A stretch of 64,000 nt of DNA from Defluviicoccus sp. (GTDB lineage Bacteria; Pseudomonadota; Alphaproteobacteria; Rhodospirillales; Defluviicoccaceae). Below are positions 20,443 through 28,663 of the stretch, piece by piece (the stretch's first letter is position 1; each line of letters begins with the position of its first letter). The translations under genes and the position numbers were made by a program. Under the pieces are notes generated by a model. It saw only the letters and a list, made by a program, of their open reading frames with translations, ran no database searches and was not told the DNA's origin. Location: contig JARSSM010000011.1 in NCBI GenBank assembly GCA_029624735.1, positions 1 through 64,000 on the forward strand. Direction: 5' to 3'.

Positions 20443-20907
20443 ATTCCGTCTTCAACGTCTGGAGCGGCTGCAGCGCCTCAACGACCGAAGCGCGGCCTGG
20501 CCGCCCGCTTTCTCCGTTTCACCGGCGTCGGAGCGATTGCAACCGCCGCGCACTACGCGGTCCTGGTCGCGCTGGTGCAGGCGGACGCCGTGGGTGCTGT
20601 TGCGGCTTCCGCCGCCGGCTGTCTTGTCGGCGCGGTCGTCAGCTACGTGCTCAACTACCGCTTCACGTTTTTCTCCGCCCAGCGGCACGTAATCGCGGTG
20701 CCGATCTTCTTTCTGTTTGCAGGCCTCAGCCTGATCCTTAACACGCTCTTGATGGCGGGACTGACCACCGGCCTGGGCTTCCACTACCTGCCGGCGCAGG
20801 TCCTGGTAACCGGCGTCTTGTTGGTGTGGAACTTCTTTGCCCACCAGCGCTGGACCTTCCGCGAGCGCGGCGCACGACACCGGTTGTACGACAGGCCGGC
20901 CGCTTAA
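20443..20907 (+). CDS. GtrA-family lipid-linked sugar flippase, no canonical full-length start
   Basis: A small four-helix GtrA-like membrane protein, thought to flip polyprenyl-phosphate-linked sugars. Family similarity begins upstream of the only canonical start: GTG at 20575 would cut off the first helix, which reads RFLRFTGVGAIATAAHY. In the same frame back to the preceding gene's stop at 20427 there is no ATG, GTG or TTG. An ATT at 20443 has AAGGGA eight bases upstream and is chosen here as the best full-length start (154 residues); CTG at 20497 is another option. Rare start use, reinitiation after the upstream stop, or a sequencing error are all possible. Confidence 0.75.
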   Translation: MPSSTSGAAAAPQRPKRGLAARFLRFTGVGAIATAAHYAVLVALVQADAVGAVAASAAGCLVGAVVSYVLNYRFTFFSAQRHVIAVPIFFLFAGLSLILNTLLMAGLTTGLGFHYLPAQVLVTGVLLVWNFFAHQRWTFRERGARHRLYDRPAA

Positions 20908-20998
20908 GGAGCTACGGGCTCGGTCCGGCCTTGACTTCCGTGCCCGCGGCGGCAACACTCCGCCTCCCTTTGCGTAGCCTTTCGGAGTCCCTGGCGCG

Positions 20999-21166
20999 AT
21001 GGCGAAGCCGACGACGGTCCTGATCAAGCTGGCGAGCAGCGCCGGCACCGGCTATTTCTACATAGCGAAAAAAAATCCGCGCACCTCGACGGAGAAGCTT
21101 GAGTTCCGCAAGTACGATCCCGTAGCGCGCAAGCACGTCGTCTTTAAAGAGACGAAGCTTAAGTAG
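20999..21166 (+). CDS. rpmG: 50S ribosomal protein L33
   Basis: A 55-residue protein starting [20 protein letters not shown] and ending VVFKETKLK, which is the alphaproteobacterial L33 of the large ribosomal subunit. It lacks the CxxC zinc pairs of the zinc-type paralogue (C-minus form), so it is not zinc-dependent. It is monocistronic, 91 bp after GtrA and convergent with the Crp/Fnr gene. A TTGACTT box lies about 70 bp upstream of the start (20930-20936), a plausible -35. Confidence 0.97.
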   Translation: MAKPTTVLIKLASSAGTGYFYIAKKNPRTSTEKLEFRKYDPVARKHVVFKETKLK

Positions 21167-21204
21167 GCTCGGCACCATTGCCTGCGGGCGCGGCCCCGCT
21201 TTCG

Positions 21205-21942
21205 TCAGCCGCGCACATCTTCGACCATCTGCTTCAGCTTCTGCATGTCGTGGATCATGAGCGCATCGCGCTTGCGCTCGACGATTCCTTGCCGCGCCAA
21301 ATCGTTGAGCACGCGCGCGACCGTCTCGCGCGTCGTACTGACCCGGCTCGCGAAATCGCTATGGGTCGGGATCGGCTCGATCACCGCGGCATTGCGGTCA
21401 CCACCCTCGGCGCGGGCTTGGCGAAGGAGTTCGGCCTGAACGCGGTTGATCGCCGCAAGCGTGCTCAGATCCATGATGCGGTCATCGGCCGCCCGAACCA
21501 TTCCGGCGAGGCGCAACAGGAGCCGCTGCGCGAGCGGAGGCGTCTCGAGCACGAGGTCGAGGAAAACCCGCGCCTTCAGCGAAACAATCAGCGAATCCTC
21601 GGTCGCGATGACGGTAGCCGAGCGCGGCCGGCCGTCAAGCGCTGATAACTCGCCAAAGAACTGCCCCTCGTGCAGGTCGTCGAAAGTGATTTCTTTGCCG
21701 GAAAGCGAGTAATTGACGACCCTGGCGCTGCCGCGGACGAGGAAGAACACATCCGTCGACACACTGTCGCGTTCGATGATCGTTTCGTGCGCCGAAAAGC
21801 GCCGGTATCGGCTCGCGACCTCAAGGGCGGTCAGTTGCCCTGCGCTTAAGCCCTCGAACAGCTTGATGTTCGAGAGCAGGCTGCGCTCGCCGCCTGCGGG
21901 TGCTGGCCTTCTGGCCTCCCCGTCGGCTCTTGTGTTCAGCAT
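21205..21942 (-). CDS. Crp/Fnr-family transcriptional regulator
   Basis: A 245-residue cyclic-nucleotide-type regulator. The beta-roll ligand pocket is conserved (FGELSALDGRPRSATV, 96-111, with E98 and the RxxT end), which favours cAMP binding. The N-terminal Cys cluster of Fnr is absent, so it is not an oxygen sensor. A long C helix (about 130-165) is followed by a winged HTH at about 196-220 (SDFASRVSTTRETVARVLND). The target regulon is unknown; neighbours are ribosomal L33 and gamma-glutamyltransferase. A good sigma70 promoter lies about 45-70 bp upstream. Confidence 0.9.
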   Translation of the reverse strand: MLNTRADGEARRPAPAGGERSLLSNIKLFEGLSAGQLTALEVASRYRRFSAHETIIERDSVSTDVFFLVRGSARVVNYSLSGKEITFDDLHEGQFFGELSALDGRPRSATVIATEDSLIVSLKARVFLDLVLETPPLAQRLLLRLAGMVRAADDRIMDLSTLAAINRVQAELLRQARAEGGDRNAAVIEPIPTHSDFASRVSTTRETVARVLNDLARQGIVERKRDALMIHDMQKLKQMVEDVRG

Positions 21943-21985
21943 CCTGCTGATCCCTTATAAAGAGCACAAACATGACGTGGTGCAA

Positions 21986-22014
21986 TTTATAGCAGGACAA
22001 GCGCATACCCGCAA
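21986..22014 (-). promoter_or_regulatory. sigma70-like promoter of the Crp/Fnr gene
   Basis: On the minus strand TTGCGG (22009-22014) and TATAAA (21986-21991) are separated by 17 nt. Transcription would start about 35 nt before the regulator's ATG. This is the clearest consensus promoter in the window. Confidence 0.55.
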
Positions 22015-22161
22015 AAGGTGTATTTACGATCTTTTTACATCCAAAACGAAAGCAAGTGCCGAAGGGTTGAGCGCCCGCACCAGTCAGCCGAGGGCTCCGT
22101 TTGGTCGCGGTTCAACACCGCCCGGTGCTCGATGTGAAAGCGCAGCGCCTGGACGGCTGTT

Positions 22162-23730
22162 TCAGCCGAAGGCGACCGCGCCGCCGCGGCGGTCGTCGCC
22201 GATGCCCTCGACACTGCCATCGCGGTGCCGCCGAGCGGCATGGACGCCGCCAAAAAACATGCTTTGGCTGGCCCAGCGCCGTGTCTGTGGAAATGCCGCC
22301 GTCAGTGCGGCGACGGCGCCTTCGGCATAGCCCGGCTCGATCGCGATCGCATCGCCTTCGCCATGCAGGCGCGGCGCCGCCACCGCATCGGCGACGCTCA
22401 TCCGGAACACCAGGAGGTTAAGCAGAACCTGCAGAATGGCCGAACGGATGCGGTTGGCACCACCGGTGCCAAGTGCGATCAGCGCGCCCGACGACGCTTG
22501 CGCGATCGTTGGCGCCATCATCGACCCGAGCCGGGTGTCGACCGGCCAGTGATGGAAACCGGCCGGTGCCAGGTCTTCTTCACCCAGCATGTTGTTCAGC
22601 ATGATGTCGGTGCCGCCGATGACGTAGGCCGACCCCTCGCCGTTGGAGAGTGACAGGCTGGCAGCGGTGCCCCAGCGGTCGATCACGCTCACGTGCGTGG
22701 TGCCACGCGCCGTTGCCGGCCGGCCGAGGATCTCGGCGCGGTAGCGGGCGAGGAGATCCGGCGCCAGCGCGGCCTGGGCCACGGTTTCCGCCGAATGCGC
22801 GTGCAGGGCATGCTCGATCCGGGCCTGATTGGTGACCCGCATCGTTTCTGCCAGTGCCTTGAGGTAGGCGCCGCTGCCGAAGCCGAGATCCTCCGGCCGC
22901 AATACCTCGATCAGGGCCAGTGCGAAGGCGATCAGGAGGCCCCCCATCGACGGCGGCGGATTGAGCAGGATGCGGGCACCGAAGGCCTCGCGCACCAGCG
23001 GCCGGCGTACCTCGCAGCGATACGCTTTCAGGTCGGCAAGTGTCAGATGGCCGCCGTGCGCGGCGCAGTCCTGGACCAGCCGCTGCCCGATCTCGCCGCG
23101 ATAGAACAGGTCCTCGCCCTCGATCGCGAGTGTCTCCAGCGCATCGGCCAGCGCCGGCAGCCGCAGCACCTCACCGGCACCGATCAGCGCCGCCGGCCGG
23201 GACGGGCTTGCGAACAGGGCGCGGGTGGCCGGCGTGGCGCCGAGAATAGCGGCAATGATGGTGATGATGTCTGCCTGTACGGGACTGACCGGCACGCCTT
23301 GGCGCGCCAGCGCCGCTGCCGGTGCGACGAGCGCGGTGAGCGGCAGCCGGCCGAGGTGGCGATGGGCTGCGAACAGTCCCTTGACGACACCGGGTGTCGC
23401 GATCGCGCCCAGGCCGATGTGAAACTCCTGCCGTGCACCACCGAAATCGGCATGCACAGAGGAAAAGTCGATCGCCGTCTCGGGACGTTTGGTGATTGGC
23501 GTGTGAGCGAAAAAGTCGAACACGACCGGCTGGCCGGCCTGCGCGCCCGTCGCCGGCAAGACCATCAGGAAGCCGCCACCGCCGAGTGAGCACAGGGCGG
23601 GTTCAACCACCGTTGCCGCGCACATCGCTGCCAACGCCGCGTCGACGGCGGTGCCGCCTTCGCTCAGGATCGCTGCAGCGACGCGCGCCGTCTCCGGGTG
23701 TCCGGCGGCGACGATCCCTTGCGGAAGCAT
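22162..23730 (-). CDS. ggt: gamma-glutamyltransferase family protein
   Basis: A 522-residue Ntn-hydrolase that self-cleaves and transfers or hydrolyses gamma-glutamyl groups, for example from glutathione. The processing/nucleophile motif is GTTHVSVID, with T344 as the new N-terminal nucleophile; SLGGGGFL (48-55), NPPPSMGG and a late GTGGANRI are also family marks. No signal peptide is visible, unlike the periplasmic E. coli enzyme, so it is probably cytoplasmic. The ATG at 23730 has GAGG upstream; a TTG at 23793 would add 21 residues. It is divergent from hisZ. Confidence 0.9.
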   Translation of the reverse strand: MLPQGIVAAGHPETARVAAAILSEGGTAVDAALAAMCAATVVEPALCSLGGGGFLMVLPATGAQAGQPVVFDFFAHTPITKRPETAIDFSSVHADFGGARQEFHIGLGAIATPGVVKGLFAAHRHLGRLPLTALVAPAAALARQGVPVSPVQADIITIIAAILGATPATRALFASPSRPAALIGAGEVLRLPALADALETLAIEGEDLFYRGEIGQRLVQDCAAHGGHLTLADLKAYRCEVRRPLVREAFGARILLNPPPSMGGLLIAFALALIEVLRPEDLGFGSGAYLKALAETMRVTNQARIEHALHAHSAETVAQAALAPDLLARYRAEILGRPATARGTTHVSVIDRWGTAASLSLSNGEGSAYVIGGTDIMLNNMLGEEDLAPAGFHHWPVDTRLGSMMAPTIAQASSGALIALGTGGANRIRSAILQVLLNLLVFRMSVADAVAAPRLHGEGDAIAIEPGYAEGAVAALTAAFPQTRRWASQSMFFGGVHAARRHRDGSVEGIGDDRRGGAVAFG

Positions 23731-23863
23731 CGGCAGCCTCGGCTCGATTATTGTCGTTGCTCCGTCCCTATCGGCGGCTGACGACAGAGTCAACCACGCG
23801 CATCTGTCGGGCCCGTTGCCCTTTTTCCTTCGCCTCGCCGCGTGCAGCGGCTAGAAAGCCGGC

Positions 23864-25051
23864 ATGACGATGCCCTTGCCCGATCAGCCCGAGCGCGCCC
23901 TCCTGCCCGCAGGGTTCATGGATGTGCTGCCGCCCCACGCCACTTGCGAGGCGCAGACGGTTGAGCGCCTGATGCAGGTATTCGCCGCCTATGGTTATGA
24001 CCGCGTCAAGCCGCCGCTGATTGAGTTCGAGGAAACGATGCTGGCCGGCTCCGGCGCGGCGCTGACCAAGGCGACGTTCCGCCTGATGGACCCGGTTTCC
24101 CAGCGCATGCTGGCGCTGCGCTCGGACATGACGACGCAGATCGCCCGCATTGCCGAGACACGGCTCGGCCACCGGCCGCGGCCGCTTCGGCTCAGTTACG
24201 CCGGCCAGGTCTTGCGTGTGCGCGGCACCGAGCTGCGGCCCGAGCGGCAGTTCGGCCAGGTCGGCGCCGAGCTGGTCGGCGCGCCTTCGCGCACAGCCGA
24301 TGTCGAAGTGATCGTCATGGCCGCAGAAGCGCTGGCCGCGGTCGGCATCGGCGGCCTGTGCGTCGATCTCGGCGCGCCGAGCCTGGTCCCGGCAATCCTC
24401 GCCCAGCGCGGCCTCGATGCGGCAACGGCGACGCGGCTTGCCGATGCGCTCGACCGCAAGGATGCGTCTGCGGTGACGGCGCTCGCGCCCGCCGTCGGCA
24501 CCGCTACGGCTGACTTGTTGGTCCGGCTGTTGGCGGCCGCCGGTCCGGCGCAACCGGCACTCGAAAAGCTGACCGCCGCCGAATTGCCGGCAGCAGCCGC
24601 TTCCGTCCGTAGCGATCTCATCGCGGTCGCAGACGGCCTCGCGGCAACCGGGGCGGAGCTGACGCTGAGCGTCGATCCGGTTGAGGGGCGCGGCTTCGAA
24701 TATCATTCCGGCGTCACCTTCTCGCTGTTCGCCAGCGGCGCCCCCGGTGAGCTTGGCCGCGGCGGTCGCTACCTGACCGGGGCCGGCGAGGAAGCAACCG
24801 GCGTCAGCCTGTTCATGGACGCAGTCCTGAAAGCGCTGCCGCCGCCGGCGCGGCTGCGACGCGTGCTCCTTCCGGCCGGCACGCCTGCAGCCGAGGGCCG
24901 GCGCTTGCGCAACGAAGGCTGGGTTACGGTCGCTGCGCTCGATCGCGCGGCAGATCCTGCCGCCGAAGCACGCCGCCTGGGCTGCAGCCACGCGCTGATC
25001 GATGGCACTGTGGTCGCAGTCGCCGCCGAGCAAAACTCCTTGACCCCATAA
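23864..25051 (+). CDS. hisZ: ATP phosphoribosyltransferase regulatory subunit
   Basis: A 395-residue class II aminoacyl-tRNA synthetase-like paralogue of HisRS. HisZ partners with the short-form HisG and confers histidine feedback control on the first step of histidine synthesis. The opening [12 protein letters not shown], the motif-2-like [10 protein letters not shown]...[10 protein letters not shown] and the late GGRYL are typical; the anticodon-binding domain of true HisRS is missing. hisG is not in the window. It is followed 23 bp later by purA, an arrangement common in Rhodospirillales. Confidence 0.95.
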   Translation: MTMPLPDQPERALLPAGFMDVLPPHATCEAQTVERLMQVFAAYGYDRVKPPLIEFEETMLAGSGAALTKATFRLMDPVSQRMLALRSDMTTQIARIAETRLGHRPRPLRLSYAGQVLRVRGTELRPERQFGQVGAELVGAPSRTADVEVIVMAAEALAAVGIGGLCVDLGAPSLVPAILAQRGLDAATATRLADALDRKDASAVTALAPAVGTATADLLVRLLAAAGPAQPALEKLTAAELPAAAASVRSDLIAVADGLAATGAELTLSVDPVEGRGFEYHSGVTFSLFASGAPGELGRGGRYLTGAGEEATGVSLFMDAVLKALPPPARLRRVLLPAGTPAAEGRRLRNEGWVTVAALDRAADPAAEARRLGCSHALIDGTVVAVAAEQNSLTP

Positions 25052-25074
25052 GGACGCGAGGGAACGAAACCGTC

Positions 25075-26367
25075 ATGGCGAACGTCGTCGTCATCGGCGC
25101 CCAATGGGGCGATGAAGGCAAGGGCAAGATCGTCGACTGCCTGAGCGAAAAGGCGGACGTCGTCGTCCGCTTCCAGGGCGGTCACAACGCCGGCCACACC
25201 TTGGTTATTGACGGCGTCACCTACAAGCTGAGCCTGCTGCCGGCCGGAGTCGTCCGCCCGAGCAAGCTCTCGGTGATCGGCAACGGCGTCGTCCTCGATC
25301 CGTGGGCGCTGCTGGCGGAAATCGACGGTTTGCGCCAACAAGGCGTCGACGTTGGTCCCGACCGGCTGCGGATTGCCGACACCGCGCCCCTGATCCTGCC
25401 GTTGCATCGGACGCTCGACAGGGCGCGCGAAGGCGCACTCGGCAAGGCACGCATCGGCACCACCGGCCGCGGCATCGGTCCCGCGTACGAGGACAAGGTC
25501 GCCCGCCGCGCCATCCGCTTAGGCGATCTCGCCGATGCCGACGTCATCACCCGCAAGCTCGATGTGCTGCTCGTTCACCACAACGCGCTTCTGCGCGGCC
25601 TCGGCCTCGACGAGATCGAGCGGGCGCCGTTGTTGGCCGAGCTCATGGCGGTAGCCCCCAGGGTGCTGCCCTACGCCGATACGGTGTGGCTGATCCTCGA
25701 TAAGGCGCGCCGGGCCGGCAAGCGGATCCTGTTCGAGGGCGCGCAGGGCACGATGCTCGATATCGACCACGGCACCTATCCGTTCGTCACCTCATCGACG
25801 ACGCTGGCGAGCCAGGCGGCCGCCGGCTCCGGCATGGGCCCGGCGGTGCTCGACTACATCCTCGGCATCAGCAAGGCCTACACGACCCGGGTCGGCGCCG
25901 GCCCGTTTCCAACCGAACAGGCGAATGAGATCGGCCGCACGCTGGGCGAGCGCGGGCGTGAGTTCGGCACCGTCACCGGCCGCGCGCGCCGCTGCGGCTG
26001 GTTCGATGCCGTCCTCGTGCGCCAGGCGGTCACCGTCAACTCGGTCTCCGGCATCGCGCTCACCAAGCTCGACGTGCTGGACGGCTTCGAGGAAATCAAG
26101 GTCTGCACCGGCTACCGCCTGGACGGCGAGCTGCTCGACCACCTGCCGGCGTCCTCGGTGCGCCAGGACCGGGTCGAGCCGGTCTACGAGACGATGGCCG
26201 GCTGGCGTGAGAGCACGCAAGGGGCGCGTTCGTGGGCGGAACTGCCGGCGACGGCGGTCAAGTACATCCGCCGCATCGAAGAGCTGATCGGCGCGCCCGT
26301 GCATCTGCTCTCGACCAGCCCCGAGCGCGACGACACCATCATGGTCCGCGACCCGTTCTTGGGCTAG
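25075..26367 (+). CDS. purA: adenylosuccinate synthetase
   Basis: A 430-residue GTP-dependent enzyme joining IMP and aspartate, the first committed step to AMP. The N-terminal P-loop-like motif [22 protein letters not shown], the IMP-site [14 protein letters not shown] and the C-terminal [10 protein letters not shown] are complete. GAGGGA lies about eleven bases before the ATG. It is probably cotranscribed with hisZ. A repeated palindromic element follows the stop. Confidence 0.98.
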   Translation: MANVVVIGAQWGDEGKGKIVDCLSEKADVVVRFQGGHNAGHTLVIDGVTYKLSLLPAGVVRPSKLSVIGNGVVLDPWALLAEIDGLRQQGVDVGPDRLRIADTAPLILPLHRTLDRAREGALGKARIGTTGRGIGPAYEDKVARRAIRLGDLADADVITRKLDVLLVHHNALLRGLGLDEIERAPLLAELMAVAPRVLPYADTVWLILDKARRAGKRILFEGAQGTMLDIDHGTYPFVTSSTTLASQAAAGSGMGPAVLDYILGISKAYTTRVGAGPFPTEQANEIGRTLGERGREFGTVTGRARRCGWFDAVLVRQAVTVNSVSGIALTKLDVLDGFEEIKVCTGYRLDGELLDHLPASSVRQDRVEPVYETMAGWRESTQGARSWAELPATAVKYIRRIEELIGAPVHLLSTSPERDDTIMVRDPFLG

Positions 26368-26390
26368 CGGGCAACGAACCGCAGCAGGCC

Positions 26391-26445
26391 GTAGCCCGGA
26401 AGCCGTAGCCCGGAAGGAGCGGAGCGTATTCCGGGAAGGTGCTAC
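26391..26445. repeat. REP-like palindromic repeat
   Basis: GTAGCCCGGAAG occurs twice (from 26391 and from 26405). The second copy forms a palindrome, GTAGC-CCGGAA...TTCCGGG...GCTAC, ending at 26445. This GTAGCCCGGA...TCCGGG type is a dispersed extragenic repeat seen in many proteobacteria. It may act as the transcript end between the convergent purA and SnoaL-like genes, whose last bases it overlaps. Confidence 0.65.
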
Positions 26446-26834
26446 GCGCCCAAGCCGACGCCGGCCGGACCGTAAGGGTTGTCGAGGACCAGGAGCCAGG
26501 TCCCGTCCGTCTGCCGGCGGGCGACATCGGAGGTGATGCCGGTCATGTGGATCGCGCTGCCATCCGCCGCCGTCGCTTGAAGCGTCCAAGGCGCATACAA
26601 CAGCGCCAGATCCGCCGCCCGCACCACCGTGGCCGCCGCCAGGGTGAAGGTCCCGCCCATCGCCAGAAACTGGGCGAGCGCGTCACGGATCGCGCCCAGC
26701 CCCTGCACCGGGTTCCCTGGCGAAGGGATCAGCACGGCGTCCGGTTCGTAAAGGGCGACGAGCTGATCGAGCGCACCGGCGCTGAAATGCTGCGCAAACT
26801 GGAGATGGATTTCCTCAGGGCTATGGGCGGGCAC
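26442..26834 (-). CDS. SnoaL/DUF4440-like (NTF2-fold) protein
   Basis: A 130-residue single-domain protein of the NTF2-like superfamily. It opens with a helix (PEEIHLQFAQHFSAGALDQL) and then YEPDAVLIPSPGNPVQG with the AIRDALAQFL helix, the standard DUF4440/YybH pattern. Such proteins are small cytoplasmic ketosteroid-isomerase-fold proteins of varied or unknown function. The GTG start has a full AGGAGG seven bases upstream. It is flanked by two kinds of dispersed repeat, so this gene may be a recent addition between purA and gdhA. Confidence 0.75.
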   Translation of the reverse strand: MPAHSPEEIHLQFAQHFSAGALDQLVALYEPDAVLIPSPGNPVQGLGAIRDALAQFLAMGGTFTLAAATVVRAADLALLYAPWTLQATAADGSAIHMTGITSDVARRQTDGTWLLVLDNPYGPAGVGLGA

Positions 26835-27214
26835 GGCGGCCTCCTCCTGACCAGGGGCTCATAACCGCGAATACGAGACGTCCGCAGCGCCTGGATCATC
26901 GCCGCAAACCGGCTTCTGCGGAAACAAGAGGGACGGCGGCTCAATGAAGCCGGTGGCGAAAATGCATGAACCGTTGTCGGCGCGCGGCTATAACCGCCTG
27001 GACACCTCGAAACCGCGAAAAATGCGTCATTGCGAGGAGCGGTAGTGACGAAGCAATCTATGTGTTTCAAGGCGTTACGAGATCTGGATTGCCTCGCTGC
27101 GCTCGCAATGACATGCGTTTCGATGCTTCCGCTTGCGCCGGACCGGCCGCCCCGTCGGACGCACGGCGCCCGCGGCAATTGAAATCCTCCCGACGCCCCA
27201 GTCAGCTAAACGCG
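26835..27214. other. 380-bp region upstream of gdhA with a dispersed repeat
   Basis: No gene is supported here. It carries the divergent start regions of the SnoaL-like gene and gdhA and the 87-bp inverted repeat listed separately. An open frame runs through it into gdhA, but its translation is not conserved-looking and crosses the repeat. Confidence 0.45.
27026..27112. repeat. GTCATTGCGAG inverted-repeat element
   Basis: An 87-bp element bounded by perfect 11-bp inverted repeats, GTCATTGCGAG (27026-27036) and CTCGCAATGAC (27102-27112), with an inner GCAATC/GATTGC pair (27053-27058 and 27087-27092). This is the well-known dispersed GTCATTGCGAG...GAAGCAATC palindromic repeat of many proteobacterial genomes, a non-autonomous miniature element. 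It lies about 100 bp before gdhA and might affect its leader. Confidence 0.7.
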
Positions 27215-28570
27215 ATGACCCCTTCTATTGCAGAAACGATGGAGTACCTCCGCCGCAGCAGCCCGGCGCAGGCCGAATTCTATCAGGCGGCAGAGGAAGT
27301 GCTCGGCTCCTTGAAGTCTCTCCTCGATCGCGACAAAAGGTACGAGCAACACAACATCATTCATCGGATCATCGAGCCGGAACGGCAGATCTTCTTCCGC
27401 GTCGCCTGGGTTGATGATCGCGGCTGCGTGCAGGTCAACAAGGGCTACCGGATCGAGTTCAATTCCGCGCTCGGCCCCTACAAGGGCGGCTTGCGGTTTC
27501 ACCCGAACGTGACGGCCGGCGTCGTCAAGTTCCTCGGCTTCGAGCAGATCTTTAAGAACGCGCTGACCGGCCTGCAGCTCGGCGCTGCCAAGGGCGGGGC
27601 AAATTTTGACCCCAAAGGCAAGTCCGACAACGAGATCATGCGCTTCTGCCAGTCGTTCATGAACGAGCTGTTCCGCCATATCGGCGCCACCATCGACGTT
27701 CCGGCAGGCGATATCGGCGTCGGCCGCCGCGAGATCGGCTACCTCTACGGCCAGTACAAGCGCCTGACCGGCCGCCACGAAGGGACGCTGACCGGCAAGG
27801 GGCTGAGCTGGGGTGGCTCGCGCGGCCGCACCGAGGCGACCGGCTATGGCGTCGTTTACTTCGCCGAGAACATGCTGGCCGAGCGCGGCGAGACCCTTGC
27901 GGGCAAGATCTGCACCGTGTCTGGCGCCGGCAAGGTCTCGATCTATGCCGTTGAAAAGCTCTATCAGATGGGCGCCAAGCCGGTCACGGTCAGCGATTCC
28001 AACGGCATGATCTACGACGGGCGCGGCATCGATCTTGAGCTCTTGAAGCGCATCAAGGAGGTCGAGCGCGGCCGGCTTGCCCGCTACGTCGAGGAGCATC
28101 GCGGCGCCGTTTATACGCCGGCGGAGGACTATCCCCTGGGCCGCAACAGCGTCTGGTCGGTTCCGTGCCAGTGCGCCTTTCCGTGCGCCACCGAGAACGA
28201 GCTAAGCGACGAGGACGCGCGGACCCTGCTGAACGGCGGCTGCCTGTGCGTCTGTGAAGGCGCCAACATGCCTTCGACCCAAGCGGCGGCCGATGCTTTC
28301 CTCGCCGCCGGCATCGCTTATGGACCCGCCAAGGCGGCAAACGCCGGCGGCGTTGCCGCCAGCCAGCTCGAAATGGCGCAGAACGCGAGCATGCTGCAGT
28401 GGAGCTTCGAGGAGGTCGACAGCCGGCTGAAGAACATCATGCAGACCATCTTCCGCACCGCCAGCGAAACCGCGAAGGAGTTCGGCGAGCCGGGCAACCT
28501 CGTGCTTGGCGCCAACATCGCCGGCTTTCGCAAGGTTGCGGACGCGATGATCGACCAGGGCGTGGTCTAG
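27215..28570 (+). CDS. gdhA: NADP-specific glutamate dehydrogenase
   Basis: A 451-residue hexameric GDH of the short (about 450-residue) class, assimilating ammonium onto 2-oxoglutarate. The substrate-binding Lys is in PYKGGLRFHP, the catalytic Lys is in GAAKGGANFDPKGK, and the coenzyme fold is near VSGAGKVSIYAVEKL. The ATG at 27215 starts the standard N terminus (MTPSIAETMEYL); an upstream open extension crosses a dispersed repeat and was rejected. A GC hairpin follows the stop. Confidence 0.97.
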   Translation: MTPSIAETMEYLRRSSPAQAEFYQAAEEVLGSLKSLLDRDKRYEQHNIIHRIIEPERQIFFRVAWVDDRGCVQVNKGYRIEFNSALGPYKGGLRFHPNVTAGVVKFLGFEQIFKNALTGLQLGAAKGGANFDPKGKSDNEIMRFCQSFMNELFRHIGATIDVPAGDIGVGRREIGYLYGQYKRLTGRHEGTLTGKGLSWGGSRGRTEATGYGVVYFAENMLAERGETLAGKICTVSGAGKVSIYAVEKLYQMGAKPVTVSDSNGMIYDGRGIDLELLKRIKEVERGRLARYVEEHRGAVYTPAEDYPLGRNSVWSVPCQCAFPCATENELSDEDARTLLNGGCLCVCEGANMPSTQAAADAFLAAGIAYGPAKAANAGGVAASQLEMAQNASMLQWSFEEVDSRLKNIMQTIFRTASETAKEFGEPGNLVLGANIAGFRKVADAMIDQGVV

Positions 28571-28588
28571 CCTGATTACGGCGACGGC

Positions 28589-28616
28589 GCCCCGCCGCAC
28601 CCCCGTTCGGCGGGGC
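28589..28616. terminator. hairpin between convergent gdhA and PIG-L genes
   Basis: A perfect 9-bp inverted repeat, GCCCCGCCG (28589-28597) and CGGCGGGGC (28608-28616), with a 10-nt loop, lies 19 bp after the gdhA stop. There is no T tract on either strand; it may serve both convergent genes. Confidence 0.5.
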
Positions 28617-28663
28617 CGCCTGCCCGGCGCGTGCGCTTAAGGAAACATGCCGTCGCCGTTGTG

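Noticed and set aside
26966..27214. 83-residue N-terminal extension of gdhA
   Set aside because: It translates a dispersed repeat, and the standard GDH N terminus begins at 27215.
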